Source: Torreya grandis (taxonomy: Eukaryota; Streptophyta; Pinopsida; Cupressales; Taxaceae). Taken from it: a stretch of 64,000 bases of DNA. The stretch is from the NCBI GenBank assembly GCA_037957365.1, contig JARHVA010000001.1, positions 12,099,501 to 12,163,500 of the forward strand, in the 5' to 3' direction. Position numbers and translations under genes: made by a program. Under the pieces are notes generated by a model. It made no database searches and was not told where the DNA came from. It saw nothing but the letters and a program-made list of their open reading frames with translations. Each line of letters begins with the position of its first letter. The first letter of the stretch is position 1. Shown one piece after another: positions 48,560-58,992 of this stretch.

Positions 48560-49027
48560 TCAGATAGGCGCAGCCATCTCACTATCCTGCCTTGCCACAA
48601 CGCCACCTGAGGAGGTAGCACCTCCCACAGCATGCTTGGGCTTATTCACAAGAGCTCCACTGCCACCACTAGCAAGTCTCAAAAGCTTCCTAGCAGCCTT
48701 TGCCTCCAATGGATCAGCCTGCTTCTCCATTAAGTGATGGGAAGGAAGAATTGGCTTAACCAACAAAGCTAAATCAGCCCAGACAATAGCATCCACAGCC
48801 CCTGCGAAACTCTTCCCCACCAAGAGAGCACTTTGCCAATCTGCCACAATATCCACCATCTTGATGAAACATGTTTCAAGGTACCTAAAAGATGCTATTG
48901 ACACCAGGCCCTGACATTCCCGTACTGCACTAGGAAGGTCTTCTGGAACTGCAACGTCGAATGTCTCCACAATGTTGACCAGGCCACCACAATGCTCCTT
49001 TTTGATAAATGTCTCTACAACTAACAA
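48560..49027 (-). pseudogene. Unrecognised 155-codon frame near the LINE 3' end
   Basis: An unbroken frame rich in A, V and L (VVETFIKKEHCGGLVNIVE, later ASGGSGALVNKP). An upstream in-frame stop separates it from a possible earlier ATG. No catalytic motif seen. It may be the degraded 3' part of the LINE or an unrelated inserted sequence; balanced composition and length make pure chance less likely. Confidence 0.3.
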
Positions 49028-49639
49028 TACCTACGCCTTGTTGGGAAGCAATGCCATTAGATTCGTTATGAACAGGAAGCAACCTCAAAATTGACTCTTG
49101 ATTGCATCTTAGTTTCCACGTAATTTACCCCCTAGATTGCCTTAACTGCATGCAAAACATCTCCAAACTGGATGAAGAAAATGATTTTTAGCTGCTCCTT
49201 TGTGATAACCGACTGGAAGCCCATTTCCTGGTGGAACCTATACAAGAAGAACCAAGGGAAGAGCATAGAGTGTCTCATGATAACCAGGGGTGAGGCAGCT
49301 TGGAGAGGGAAAGAGAACCTGAAGACCATCCATGCGCTGCTCAAGAGAATTGGCAGGGGATGAAAAAGCCCACACAATCTATCCAGGCCTTTACAAGACC
49401 AACACGACATTTGAAACTCTCCATCTTAATAAAGACAAGCACAGGCAAGGGCATGAGAAGGCAATCAAAATCCCCGCCTCATCATTACCAGGCATCACAT
49501 TGCCCATCATTCCAAAGAAAGCTCAAGAGCCCAAAAAAATTCATCATGCGACTTTGATAGGAGAGAATGACTGCAATGTCATAAGAATTTGAATTTAAAC
49601 AAAGGCCCTTGTGTCAAGCGCAGACAACATCTGGGGGTT

Positions 49640-49992
49640 TAGGTTGGGGTCTTAAGATCCTTTCCATAGCCCAACAATCCTCTAAACCAGGCCATTGAAG
49701 GAGTTCATTATCCATTTTAAACTGTTCACGTTATCAATTTTTTCATTTGCTAGGAAATCTGCCACTTTATTTGCTTCTCTGAAGCAATGTTGAACCTTCC
49801 AAGCATCGAAGTCGCCTAGATTTGTCTAAAGTTGGCGAAGAATGTTTTCAAGCTTCCGATTACTGGAGCCCTGATTCCGCACTGCGTTAATGATCATCAT
49901 GGACTCACCTTCAATCAACTTTCCAATACTGCTCTGAACAACCAATTAGATACCGGTGACCAAGGCATGCGCTTCAGCCTTGCTGTTAGTCC
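49640..49992 (-). pseudogene. LINE RNase H domain remnant
   Basis: With two in-frame stops ignored, the minus strand reads SKAEAHALVTGI, then IEGESMMIINAVRN, then NRKLENILRQL, then WKVQHCFREANKVADFLAN. This is the RVT_3-type RNase H of plant LINEs: E in KAEAHAL, the D position changed to E in EGES, and D in ANKVADFLA. It would remove RNA from the RNA-DNA hybrid. The N-terminal strand with the first Asp is missing because the LTR at 49993 was inserted there. Confidence 0.65.
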
Positions 49993-51068
49993 TGTTGACG
50001 CTGTGGATTGCACCCTTTAAAAGAAGGCTTGGCTTCTTTCTTCCACGCGGCACAATGGAGACATTCCTCTTGCTGTGGGTAGCAAATTTAAGGAATGAAT
50101 ATCTAGATTGAGGGCTAGCTCCCCTTGATGCACCTTGAGGTCCTTAACTTCTACTGCTAACAATGGGGGGGGGTGAAAAGAGATAAGGATGTTACAAAAG
50201 CAGAACCTAACTAAAATGGTGATGCACCAAAATGATTTGATCTACTCATTTTTTGTCAACACTTTACACCAAAAGGAGCGAACAAACACTTCATTTGAAC
50301 AAAAGACCAGACTACATGAATGTTTTAACAAGAGGCTTAATGGAGAAGAACCTACCATAGGTGCTCTATAAGCACACTGTTAGATAGTTGCTCCTCTGCC
50401 TCTATACTCCAACCTGGGCACTTCCTGTTAACCTGCAGAAGAAGATAGTGAAGATATTGGATACACTAGATATACTAGCGTCGACCTATGAAAGCATTAA
50501 AATAAATGACTAAACATAATGGCGATACACAGGCATGTGCAAAAGTGTAAAGAATCAGATAGAGATAAAAACGCTTCTTTTGATTAAAAGACAAAATTGT
50601 CAGGGCTTCGCCATACACAAGTGAGAGATATCTTTTTTCCAAGCTGAGAGGTTACAATATATAGAATTTAGAGAAAGACTTATGGTCCCTTCAAGAAACC
50701 GGCGGCCCATACTGTATTAAACACCTTGGTAAGAGAAAATCCGCTCATGCTGCTGTCATCTTTCCTTAAATGCGCCTGAAAGAAACATGCTGTAGATGTC
50801 ACAGACATTGAGTTTGCTGCTCAAATTGCATTAAACGTTCCTGCTAAAGCATGGGTTGCCTTGTTCTTTGAACGACAAGGCCGCCTCTCTATGAAAACTC
50901 GTGCAACTGTCTGCTTATTAATGCTAAATGAAGAAAAAACGGGGCGCTCTATTGAATGTTCACGTAATTCCTGGTGACCATTTTTGGCCCAACAGGCCAA
51001 AAATCGGTCCCCCCTTTTTTTTATGCTGTTCTGAGCCAGTACTTTTGATTTTGCATGAGTCTTGCAAA

Positions 51069-51160
51069 TTTCTACGGACTCTGCAGGTCCATTTCTACGG
51101 ACTCTGCAGAGCTTGGATTTCTACGGACTCAACAAAGAGTATTTCTACGGACTCTGCAGG
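51069..51160 (+). repeat. TTTCTACGGACTC direct repeats (4 copies)
   Basis: Four copies spaced about 23-26 bp apart near the U3 start of the nested LTR. The same unit is amplified in the LTR at 61162. Confidence 0.9.
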
Positions 51161-51269
51161 CGAGTCTTTCGGCGCATGAGGAACCAGTTCAAAGAGTGCA
51201 AGGTTTTACAAAGCTTCTTCGGACTCTTGTCTGAAGAAATTCACAAGGAAAGTTAGCATCTTTGAACCA

Positions 51270-51635
51270 TTGAACCGGTTCAATGCCTTGGTTCAACTGC
51301 AAAGTTCATCACTTTGGTTCAATCGGCAAAGTTCATCGGCTCGGTTTAAAGGCTTGGTTCAATTCAGTTGGTTCAATGCTTCGGTTCAATTAGATGGTTC
51401 AACCACTTGGTTCAATTCAGTTGGTTCAATGCTTCGGTTCAATCAGATGGTTCAACCACTTGGTTCAATCGGCTTGGTTCAAAGCTTGGTTCAACTGCAA
51501 GGTTCATCGACTTGGTTCAATTGTTTTGGTTCAAACATTCGGTTCGATGCCTTGGTTCACCAACCGTTTGAACCATTGAACCGGTTCAATCAAATGGTTC
51601 AACGGTTGGTTCAAAGGAGTGGTTCAACCAAAGAG
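51270..51635 (+). repeat. TTGGTTCAA array
   Basis: About 350 bp built from GGTTCAA units at irregular 10-25 bp spacing (GCTTCGGTTCAA, ACTTGGTTCAA and variants), including ~55-bp higher-order duplicates and GAACCATTGAACCGGTTCAA near both ends. All units are in the same orientation. An open frame through it (51270-51968) is a by-product of the repeat. Confidence 0.93.
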
Positions 51636-51774
51636 TTCAAGAGAGCCTCCCGAAGGACAAGTGCCCTTGCGGAGGGCATAAAGCACTTCAAAGAGGCCAC
51701 AAAGAAAGCCGCAAAGGTAAGTTCTTTCGGAATTTTGTTTAAGGTAGTCGAAAGGCAAAGGCATAATCCCTTCG

Positions 51775-51935
51775 GACTTTTTGTCCGAAGGAATTCCTTC
51801 GGACAAGAGTTCGAAGGAATTCGGAAAGGCTACAAAGAAAAAATCCCGTGGAAAAGACTTAAGGCAAGAGACGAATTCTTTCGGACTTTTGTCCGAAGGA
51901 ATTCCTTCGGACAAAAAGTCCGAAGAAATTCGGAA
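51775..51935 (+). repeat. EcoRI-centred perfect palindromes in U3
   Basis: Two perfect palindromes built on CCGAAGGAATTCCTTCGG: 26 bp at 51781-51806 and 30 bp at 51887-51916, with half-palindromes (TTCGAAGGAATTCGG and similar) between and after. Confidence 0.95.
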
Positions 51936-53289
51936 AGGAAGCCGACCGAAATTCCGAAGAAAATCTAAGTGGCAGAAACATTTCTTGCGGACTTTTGTCC
52001 ATGGAAAAAAAGCCCTCGGGAAAAGCCCAAAGCAAGAAACCCGCCGAGGAGAAAGAAGACCGCCCGAAGGGTATGTGCCCTTGCGGGGGGCTCTCGCCGA
52101 GTCCAAGGGGTGACGGGCCCGAGGACGTCAAAATCAAGCACGGCAAACTAGCTGTTGGGTATTCAAACGCAATGACGGGTGCGCGAACGTCAATTTTAAG
52201 ACGGTGAAATAGCCGTTTGTTTTTAAAATGCTTGAGCGCCAACCAGAAAAGAGCCCAAGGAATGCAGCGACCCGCCAAAAGTTAGCCCCGGGGGGCTGAA
52301 GGAGCCAGAAAGAGACAAAGCAAGGAATAAGACAGTGCAGGAAAAGACAAAGCAGTCCAAGTGGTGAGGAGAGGCGAGTTATTGCCAGGTGGTCATCAAA
52401 CGACACAAACAGTAAACGGCGCGGCTTGTCTTCTCCATTTTGCATTTATAAGGGGACAAACCGCATGAATATTTGGAAAGAGCAATCTGTTTGCAGAAAA
52501 GAGGTGCGGCCCGTGCTTTCACATTAATGCTTGAACGCCAAAGTCAAGATCGGCGATTACACATGGTTCCAACAGGGCTTTTCCAGAAGAATGACATCAA
52601 CAACAGTGACTTCCTCTTCCCGATGCTCTTAGCGCACATGGGCCAGCTTGTCAAGAGCGCCAAAGTCTTTTCAAAAGAAGTGCCAAGTTCTCTTCTCCTC
52701 TTTCTATATATTGTAAAAATTCTCATTTGAGAAGGATCCATCTCTCAGCCTTAAGGTAAAACTCTGCCCAAAAATCTCTCGGGCTTGTAAGGCAGAACTC
52801 TGCCAGATTTTACCTTGAATCAAGACTTAGCGTTTTTTAGCAGTAGGAAACCAGGACCTAAAAGATACATCAAAGGGAACTAGCCCTTATCTAGAGACTC
52901 TCCTCTCCAGCTTCGCCGGTCCCGCAGGCGAGAGGGGAGTTTCCATTTTGACGTGTGGAAGGCAGGAGCTAGGCGTCCTGCCCAGGGTGCAATCCACTGC
53001 GTCAACAATTCCCTTGATGGCTGTTTGGTGGAGACTATTCCATTTGCAAGCAATTACTTCTCCTGTCGACACCTCCTATGCCACCTGGATTGATCTGGTT
53101 CGTTCCTGTGCTTGGCTGGATGTGTCTTCTGGAACGTTCTAAGCGTTGTCTTATGTGTGCGTGGTTGCGTTCTAGGTTTACTGTTTTGCTCTCTTTTCTT
53201 GCTACTTGTCTTTTCCTGGCAATTCGAGCTCTCAATGCTATTCTTTGTCTCCTCACAGGGTCCTTTCTTGGTTGTCGCCGAGTCCATCT

Positions 53290-54010
53290 TCGGGTCTTCG
53301 AGCCTTTGAATTCCTTCGGACAAAACATCCGAAAGAAATCCTTCGGACATTTGTTCGAAGGAATTCTTTCTCTTCTTGTCACCTTGACACCCACTTTTAA
53401 TGACGCCCTAGCTCTTGCTCTGGAATTCTTTCGGACAAAATGTCTGAAGGAATTCTTTCGGACATTTTGTTCGAAAGAAATGTTCTTTAGCTTTTCTTCA
53501 ATTGTTAACCCATTTCCATAAATTTGACATTCGCGAGCCCGTCATCAAACATTTGAAAATCAACAGCTATATTATCACCATGAAATTGACGTCCATGGGC
53601 CTGTCATCTTTTGAAAATTAACGGCTCTTTCACTACCTTGAATTTGACGTTCGCAGGCCCGTCACTACCCTTTAGCAATTTCCTCGGCTTTTTGCAAATG
53701 AACTTTTTTCGAAGGGAAAGTGACCCTTCGGAAAAATGGAAAAGGTCCATTCTGACGACCGAGTGTCCTCCGAAAGGGCACTTACCCTTGGGGTTTTTTG
53801 CCTTTCGAATTTCTTCGAACAAAATGTTCGAAAGAATTCTTTCAGACACTTTGTCCGCAAGAATTCGTGCCTTCAACGTCTCGGCTTTTCCTTGGTGAAT
53901 CTCTTCGAACAAAATGTCCAAAGGAATTCCTTCGGACATTTTGTCCAAAGAATTTCATCTCTTGGGATTCTTCATGGATTTTCTTCGGACAAAATGTCCG
54001 AAGAAATCCT
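53290..54010 (-). repeat. Palindrome array in the U3 of the 3' LTR
   Basis: Repeated CCTTCGGACAAAATGTCCGAA-like inverted repeats alternate with GGAATTC centres at ~53330, 53430, 53470, 53820, 53850, 53915, 53945 and 53985. Most are imperfect, so this copy is older than those at 51781 and 62002. Confidence 0.85.
53524..53660 (-). repeat. GACGTTCGCGRGCCCGTCA repeats in U3
   Basis: Three ~55-bp units (start near 53524, 53588 and 53645), each with a TTTGACGTTCGC-like segment, then GGCCCGTCA and AACGGCT. A related pair is in the nested LTR near 52106-52215, in the opposite orientation. Confidence 0.8.
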
Positions 54011-54491
54011 TCTTTGTCTTCAAACTTTCTTCGAAGGACGCCACCCCCCCCCCCCTTTTTGGCTTTTTGGCTTGACCCTTTGCAAACGGACCTTCTGCCC
54101 TCCGCAAGGGCACTTTGGGTCCAAGGTTGTCCTTCGGAACTTGCTTGAACGGTCCCATTTGTTGCTTTCCTGCCCTCGCAAGGGCACTTGACCTTCGGAG
54201 TTTTGTAAAGGATTTATGTCCCTTTGGAACTTGCCCATCTAACTGCCGATAAAGGCTTGCCCGGGGTAATTTGCTTGCCTTGCGGAACTCCTTGAAACAA
54301 AATGAGTCCCAGATCAACTCAAAATACCTGCAAGACTCAAATCACTTGTTTTTTTATAGAAACGGGCTTGTCACAAGGGGAAAACCCAAAAATTGCAGTA
54401 AGGTGAATTCAACAGAAACTGGCTAACAGGCCTTGCAAGAAAAGAAAGAGGGGAGCCCAATTTTGGCCTGCAAAACAAAAATTGGTCAACA

Positions 54492-54786
54492 TATTTGGCA
54501 ATTCATAGGGGAAGCATGCCTATTATGCTTGCGAAAACCGGTGGCCTACAGGTCCATTGGGTATGGAGTCAGGATGCAGCTTGAAAGGCTGAAAATAACC
54601 TTGAGAAACTTAAGAACCAAAAGAAGATTTTACCCCAAAAGGCAAAAAAAACACACACAATTCAAAAAGCTACAAATATGCATAAAAGCATTTAGGAAAA
54701 ACGAAGAAAAATAGGGAAATTATGTACACAACAAGGGAGGTCTAGTGACAATGTTTAAGATATATCCCATTGACTGGAATATGTAG
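54492..54786 (-). other. 3' untranslated spacer of the Tat-like element
   Basis: Lies between the integrase frame and the 3' LTR. I expected a polypurine tract against 54492 but see none. The nearest purine-rich run on the minus strand is weak, so the tract has decayed or sits elsewhere. Confidence 0.5.
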
Positions 54787-56769
54787 TTATCCACCATCTA
54801 GCCTGGAGAGTTGGAAAGCATTATGTTGCTTGCACTGGGTGATGACATATGGGCCACTCCACAAGGCATCGAACTTTATGTGTTTTCCAGGTTTAGCTCG
54901 GTCTTCATCCCATTTCAAGACAATGTCGCCTTCTGAGAAGTCTTTTGATGAGGATTTCTTGTTAAAATGCTTCTTTGTTTGTTGCTGACGGCTGGTCATA
55001 ATAACCATGGTTTGGTCTCTTGACTCCTGAAGCTCCATTAATTCACATAATCTGACCTCCATGCTGTCGCTCTCCTCCAATTGCAGCTGATGGGCAAGAT
55101 CCAAGGCTAGTAACTCAAGTGAAATAGGAAGTCTAGCTTCCCTTCCATACACAAGTGTGTATGGTGAATTGCCAACTGCTTTTTTTGGAGTGACCCTGTC
55201 TGTCCACAGGGCTGCTTTCAGCTTGGTATGCCAAGTCCTTTGATTCTCCTCCATTGTCCTAATGATCTTGATCAGGTTCTTATTGGTGGACTCCGCGAAC
55301 CCATTTCCTTGTGGGTAGTAGGAAGTATTAAGATAGATGTCGTATCCTAACACCCACTCGCTTGTTTTGGTTCCCAAGAAAGCCAATGCGTTATCCGGAA
55401 TAATGGTAGCTGGGACTCCAAATCTTGTCACCAGGCCTTCATAGAAGTCTAGGACTGCACTCTCGTTGGCTTCCTTCAAAGCAACAACTTCTACCCATCT
55501 CGTGAAATAATCTGTAGCGGTCAAGACCCACTTGTGGCTAGCACTAGAAGGGTTGATCATCCCTATGAAGTCTAGACCCCATTGCATGAATGGCTGTTCC
55601 ACTTGAATAGGTTGCGGAGGCATTGCAATCAACCACTGTTTTCCATCAAAGAGAGCACATTTTTGGCACTTCCGTACCCAGGGATGAGTGTCTCTGAACA
55701 AAGTGGGCCAAAAGTAGCCAGCTCTCATAATCCTTGCAGTTGTGGGCTTAGGAGCAAAGTGACCACCAACTGGTCCGTCATGAAATTCGGATAGTATCCT
55801 GTCGATCTGATTTGAGTCGATGCATCTCAAGAGTACTCCTGAAAAGTCCTTTCTAAACGACACTCCATCAACCAAGACATAAGGAAGAGACTGGACCCTG
55901 AAATATCTCCTCTTAGTCCTATCAAGGCCCTGTGGGCACTCACCAGTTAGAAGAAAATGAACCATGTCTTGTGCCCAGCTCTTTATGACTGCAGATTCTG
56001 CTGCAGCTTCATCATGGAGTAGCAAAATGCCCTCCTGCTGTTTAAGGTCTGTAGCGAGGTGTTCGCACAGCCCTCTTCCCTTTACCAGCTTGGTGGTCTT
56101 GATCTCCACATCGTGTTCCATTACCTTGGTGATCCACCTTACCTTTTTTTCATTTAAGTCACGGCTCAACAAGAAGTCCTTGATACTAGGATGTGGTACC
56201 ATGATATGAATCTTGTTTTTTGACGACATATGTCTGAATTTCTTCAGGCTTCGTATAACTGCAAGTGCTTGCTTCTCAACATATGTGTACTTAACTTCAA
56301 AACCTTCAGAACCTTGGCTAAAGAATGCAAGAGGTTGTTCAAGGTTTTCAACATTTGCTTGAGTGAGCATAGCAGAGATTACCTCTTCATTTCCAAAGGT
56401 GTAGAGGTTGAAATCCTTGGAGAAATCAGGACTGGTCAAGGTGGGAGCCTGGGCGATAGCTTGCTTAATCCCTTCAAAACTATCTTTCCTTCGTGCTGTC
56501 CATGTAAACGTCACATCCTTCTTCAGCATGGAAGTTAGCGGCTTGACTATTTTAGCAAAATTAGGGATGAATCTCCTAATAAAATTTATTTTGCCAAAGA
56601 AACTTTGCAGGCCCTTCTTGTGTTTAGGCAAGGACAGTGCTAAGATGGCGTGTACTCTTTTCGAATCAATGGTCAAGCCCTTTTTTGAAATGACATGACT
56701 TGCCTTCATGGACAACGAACACACATTTCTTTGGGTTGAGGGAGATGCCAAACTCTCTACACCTCTCAA
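54787..56769 (-). pseudogene. RT thumb, degenerate RNase H and integrase
   Basis: A 660-residue open frame, the longest in the window. Residues ~25-120 are the RT thumb and connection (SKKGLTIDSKRVHAI, LQSFFGKINFIRRFIPNF). ~120-240 is the usual Ty3/gypsy RNase H, but its first catalytic motif is LYTFGNEEV instead of the usual DAS, so it is probably inactive. Integrase follows: zinc-binding H330, H337, C368, C371; catalytic D400, D459 and E493 (DNALAF, NGFAEST), with D and E two residues closer than the usual D-35-E. The tail holds LWSGPYVI (GPY/F motif, ~637-643). Integrase would insert the cDNA copy. The frame starts inside RT after a frameshift, so no whole protein is made. Confidence 0.88.
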
Positions 56770-57304
56770 AGATTTGCCTCAGGGGTTTCAGATGTTGTCC
56801 TGCATCCTTGGAGAAAACTGTCACGTCATCAAGATAAACCACCACAATATGATTTATCAAACCTTGAAAAGCCATATCCATAGCTCGTTGGAAGGCATCT
56901 GCAGTATTTGACAGTCCGAATGGCATCTCCATGTAGGTGAAAGTTCCCCACTTGGTGGTGAAGGCTGTTTTGTATTGATCGCAGTCTTGCACTAGAATTT
57001 GATTGTACCTGGAGTACCCGTCTAGAAGGGAGAAATGTTCACTGCCTGTCACCATCTGGAGGATCTGCTCCATATTTGGTAGGGGATAGTGATCTCTTAA
57101 CGAGACCTTGTTCCGGTGTTTAAAATTGACTCATAATCTGATCTCCCCATTCTTCTTCCTAACAAAGACCAGATTGGGCAGCCAAGAAGAGTGTTTGATA
57201 GGAAAAATGATCTTGGACTCAATCTGCTTGGTGAGTTCCTTCCGCATGAGGCTCAATCTTTGGATTGATTGGCCTTTGTTTTTGTTTGATGGGTTTGACA
57301 CCTT
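56666..57304 (-). pseudogene. Reverse transcriptase palm and fingers
   Basis: The frame 57073-56666 has HFSLLDGYSRYNQI, KTAFTTKWGTFTYMEMPFGL and the catalytic YLDD at residues 80-83, in the order of a Ty3/gypsy RT. Upstream, 57304-57074, the fingers region (RDHYPLPNMEQIL) is present but split by stops. The frame overlaps the next one (56769) across a frameshift. It would copy element RNA into DNA. The two catalytic Asp of YLDD are kept, but not the frame. Confidence 0.9.
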
Positions 57305-57535
57305 CTAGTTCAATGGTGGTTGGGCCAAGCTTGGGTCAAAACCCTTCAGATCGCTATACTCCCAAGCAAAGACATCGGCAAACTCTTGGCATAACAAAAT
57401 GAAATAATGTCTTTCATCATTTGTACATACCTTCCCAAGTGCAAACAACCTATCTTTGAATATTTCCGACCCTTTCGTAATTCTCCTTCTTGGTTGTGAT
57501 GCTTGCTTTGTCATCTTTGAGTTGGTCATCTTCAT
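57305..57535 (-). pseudogene. Pre-RT linker
   Basis: Contains FADVFAWEYSDLKGFDPSLAQ, the conserved peptide just before RT in plant Tat/Athila elements (DVFAW...DL.G.D). It connects the extra RNase H block to RT and shows that nothing else lies between them. Confidence 0.75.
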
Positions 57536-58485
57536 TGAAGATGCTTTCGAGAGTGACCAAACCTTTAGGAACTTTGTTGTTCTTCAACTGAACAATTTGG
57601 CTGTCATATTGCAGCTTGGATTGATTCTTAGAAGCAAACTCAGCCTCTTCCTGTAAGAAAAGTGCTATCTGCTGGTCACTGTCAAACCTCTGCCAATTGG
57701 TGACATTATCAGGTATGGAGGGTCTTATTATCATTTTTAAATGGTGCTGACTGCTGTCTTGACTTATTCTCTTGGGAATGTCAAACTGAGCACCAACTGC
57801 TGCTAGTCTATTTGCTTGCTTATTTTGCTCTTTTGAGATGGAAATGATGTTGAAAGCAATGAAACGTTTCATTAGGTCCCATACCATGTGCTTGTAAGAC
57901 TTAAGCAAAGAATTCTTGGTCGAGTTTCGACCTCTCACTTGGTTTACAATTAACTCATTGTCTCCAAAAACCTGCAATATTTTTTATTCCTTTTTTTCGT
58001 GCCCACTCTAAACCATGAACAAGAGACTCATATTCTGCAACGTTGCAAGTGCAAGAGAATTGGAACCTGAAAGTTGAAAAGTATTTTTCTTTTGAGGGTG
58101 AAACTAGCATTGCTCCACCACCGGCTCCCAACTTGCTTCTTGATCCATCGAAGAAAAGTTGCCACAAACCAAAGTTCTCTTGGTTTGCCTTCATCATATT
58201 TGGCATGAAAGTACCTTTTTCATGCATGTAGTAAACTCCAAGACCTGCCTTTTCGATGAACTTGTAAGGATCATGTTCAAAATTGTCATTTCCCCATTCA
58301 TCTAAGAGCAGGGCAGCAACTCCTTCAAGGGAAGAAGGTGGGGATTGGTCTACCTGGAATTCTTCTTCATCAATGATGGCGTAGCTGATATTTGCCGCCT
58401 TGAGTGAGTATGGCTCCAAGTGATCTTTGTGGATAGGCTCCGACTCAATTTTCACTTTGGTTCTATATTTGGTCCTAAAAACCAT
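57450..58485 (-). pseudogene. Extra RNase H domain, upstream of RT
   Basis: Two frames joined at ~57970 by a frameshift. The first (58485-57955) has LWQLFFDGSRSKLGAGGGAML (Asp at residue 113) and CNVAEYESLVHGLEWARKKG (Glu 151). The second (57977-57450) has VFGDNELIVNQVRG (Asp 6) and NKQANRLA, where a final Asp is usual. DG, E and D in this spacing are the RNase H fold of the archaeal-like type that Tat-lineage elements acquired. The companion RNase H after RT has lost its DAS motif, which fits this domain having taken over RNA removal. Its position between protease and RT is unusual as far as I know. Residues after ~70 of the second frame form a linker to RT. Confidence 0.78.
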
Positions 58486-58491
58486 GTAAGA

Positions 58492-58992
58492 TCAGTTTGC
58501 TGCTAAGTACCCACCTATCTTGGATGTGAAATCCCTAGATAAGCAAAGAGCGAAGTAAGGGGGAACATCCGCCACTACCACATCATGGAGAATGGAGATT
58601 GGACAGGGATGGAGAGTTAGATTCAAACCTCTCACCACTCCCAATGTCTTGGCTAGTGATCCGTCCAACTGTAGAACTCTTTTAGTCATTTGCTCATACT
58701 TAAGTCCTAGCTTATCAGCTATGCATTTGGGCATTATTGAGGTGCTTGCTCCACTGTCAATGATGCAATTTTGAACCAAGAAATCTTCAATGATCAAGGA
58801 TAGCTAGAACGGAGGAACCTTTTCATCCTTTTTTGCTTGACCTCCAGTGGGAGGAGCTCCATTCACAATCAACACATTATCAGCATTTGCTGGAACAATT
58901 TGCTCACTCAGCCCATGCAATTCCTTTTGGAGTATATCCTTTTGTCTTGGCATTGCTAAAGAATCCCACAATGAGATATTCATGTGCAGCTT
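58492..58992 (-). pseudogene. Aspartic protease
   Basis: The open part (58797-58492) starts IIEDFLVQNCIIDSGASTSIMP with the catalytic DSGA at residues 14-17, then LGLKYEQMTKRVLQLDG and a C-terminal part typical of the pepsin-like fold. It is linked to the preceding Gag stretch through a stop (near 58800). The protease cuts the polyprotein in the particle. The active site is intact here. Confidence 0.82.

Larger units (their letters stand above)
48245..49992 (-). mobile_element. LINE 3' region, cut off by the Tat-like element
   Basis: RNase H lies at the right end (minus-strand upstream), then poorly readable DNA, an open frame, and a 3' end with TATCAATAAAACGGTGGGG and a short A-run near 48245. 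The Tat-like LTR at 49993 sits inside the RNase H region, so the rest of the LINE should lie beyond the other end of that element, outside the window. The stretch could be a composite of two fragments. Confidence 0.5.
50972..53007 (+). mobile_element. Nested solo LTR (2036 bp) in opposite orientation
   Basis: Begins TGGTGACC, ends GCGTCAACA, flanked by ATTCC at 50967-50971 and 53008-53012. It has TATA at 52705-52710, the U5 block at 52863-52896 and an end block (GGGTGCAATCCACTGCGTC) nearly identical to the U5 end of the host LTR. It is therefore a member of the same family, inserted into a relative. Its first 60 bp also align with the start of the host LTR. Confidence 0.9.
49993..54491 (-). 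repeat. 3' LTR of the Tat-like element, split by a nested solo LTR
   Basis: In plus-strand terms it starts TGTTGACGCTG and ends TTGGTCAACA. The inserted piece is 50972-53007 plus one duplicated ATTCC. On the minus strand a TATA box is near 50658-50663, the U5 block at 50101-50136 and the terminus GTCAACA at 49993-49999. Its U3 (53013-54491) is packed with TTCGGACAAAATGTCCGAA-type palindromes. Bases 49993-50898 match the 5' LTR. Confidence 0.9.

Noticed and set aside
49172..49592. Plus-strand frames of 63-86 codons
   Set aside because: Lie antisense in the LINE 3' region; no domain on the plus strand.
50972..51016. CAACA followed by GGTCCCCCCTTTTTTTT read as LTR end and polypurine tract of the minus element
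   Set aside because: The same segment is better explained as the start of a nested LTR, because ATTCC duplications flank 50972-53007 and the host LTR continues at 53013 up to 54491.
51270..51968. 232-codon open frame with F, N and Q repeats
   Set aside because: It runs through the GGTTCAA array and palindromes of a solo LTR. The repeated peptide is just the translation of the DNA repeat, and all three frames are open there.
53078..54191. Several overlapping 100-150-codon frames on both strands
   Set aside because: They lie in the palindrome array of the 3' LTR, where palindromes keep both strands open. No domain and no conserved start.
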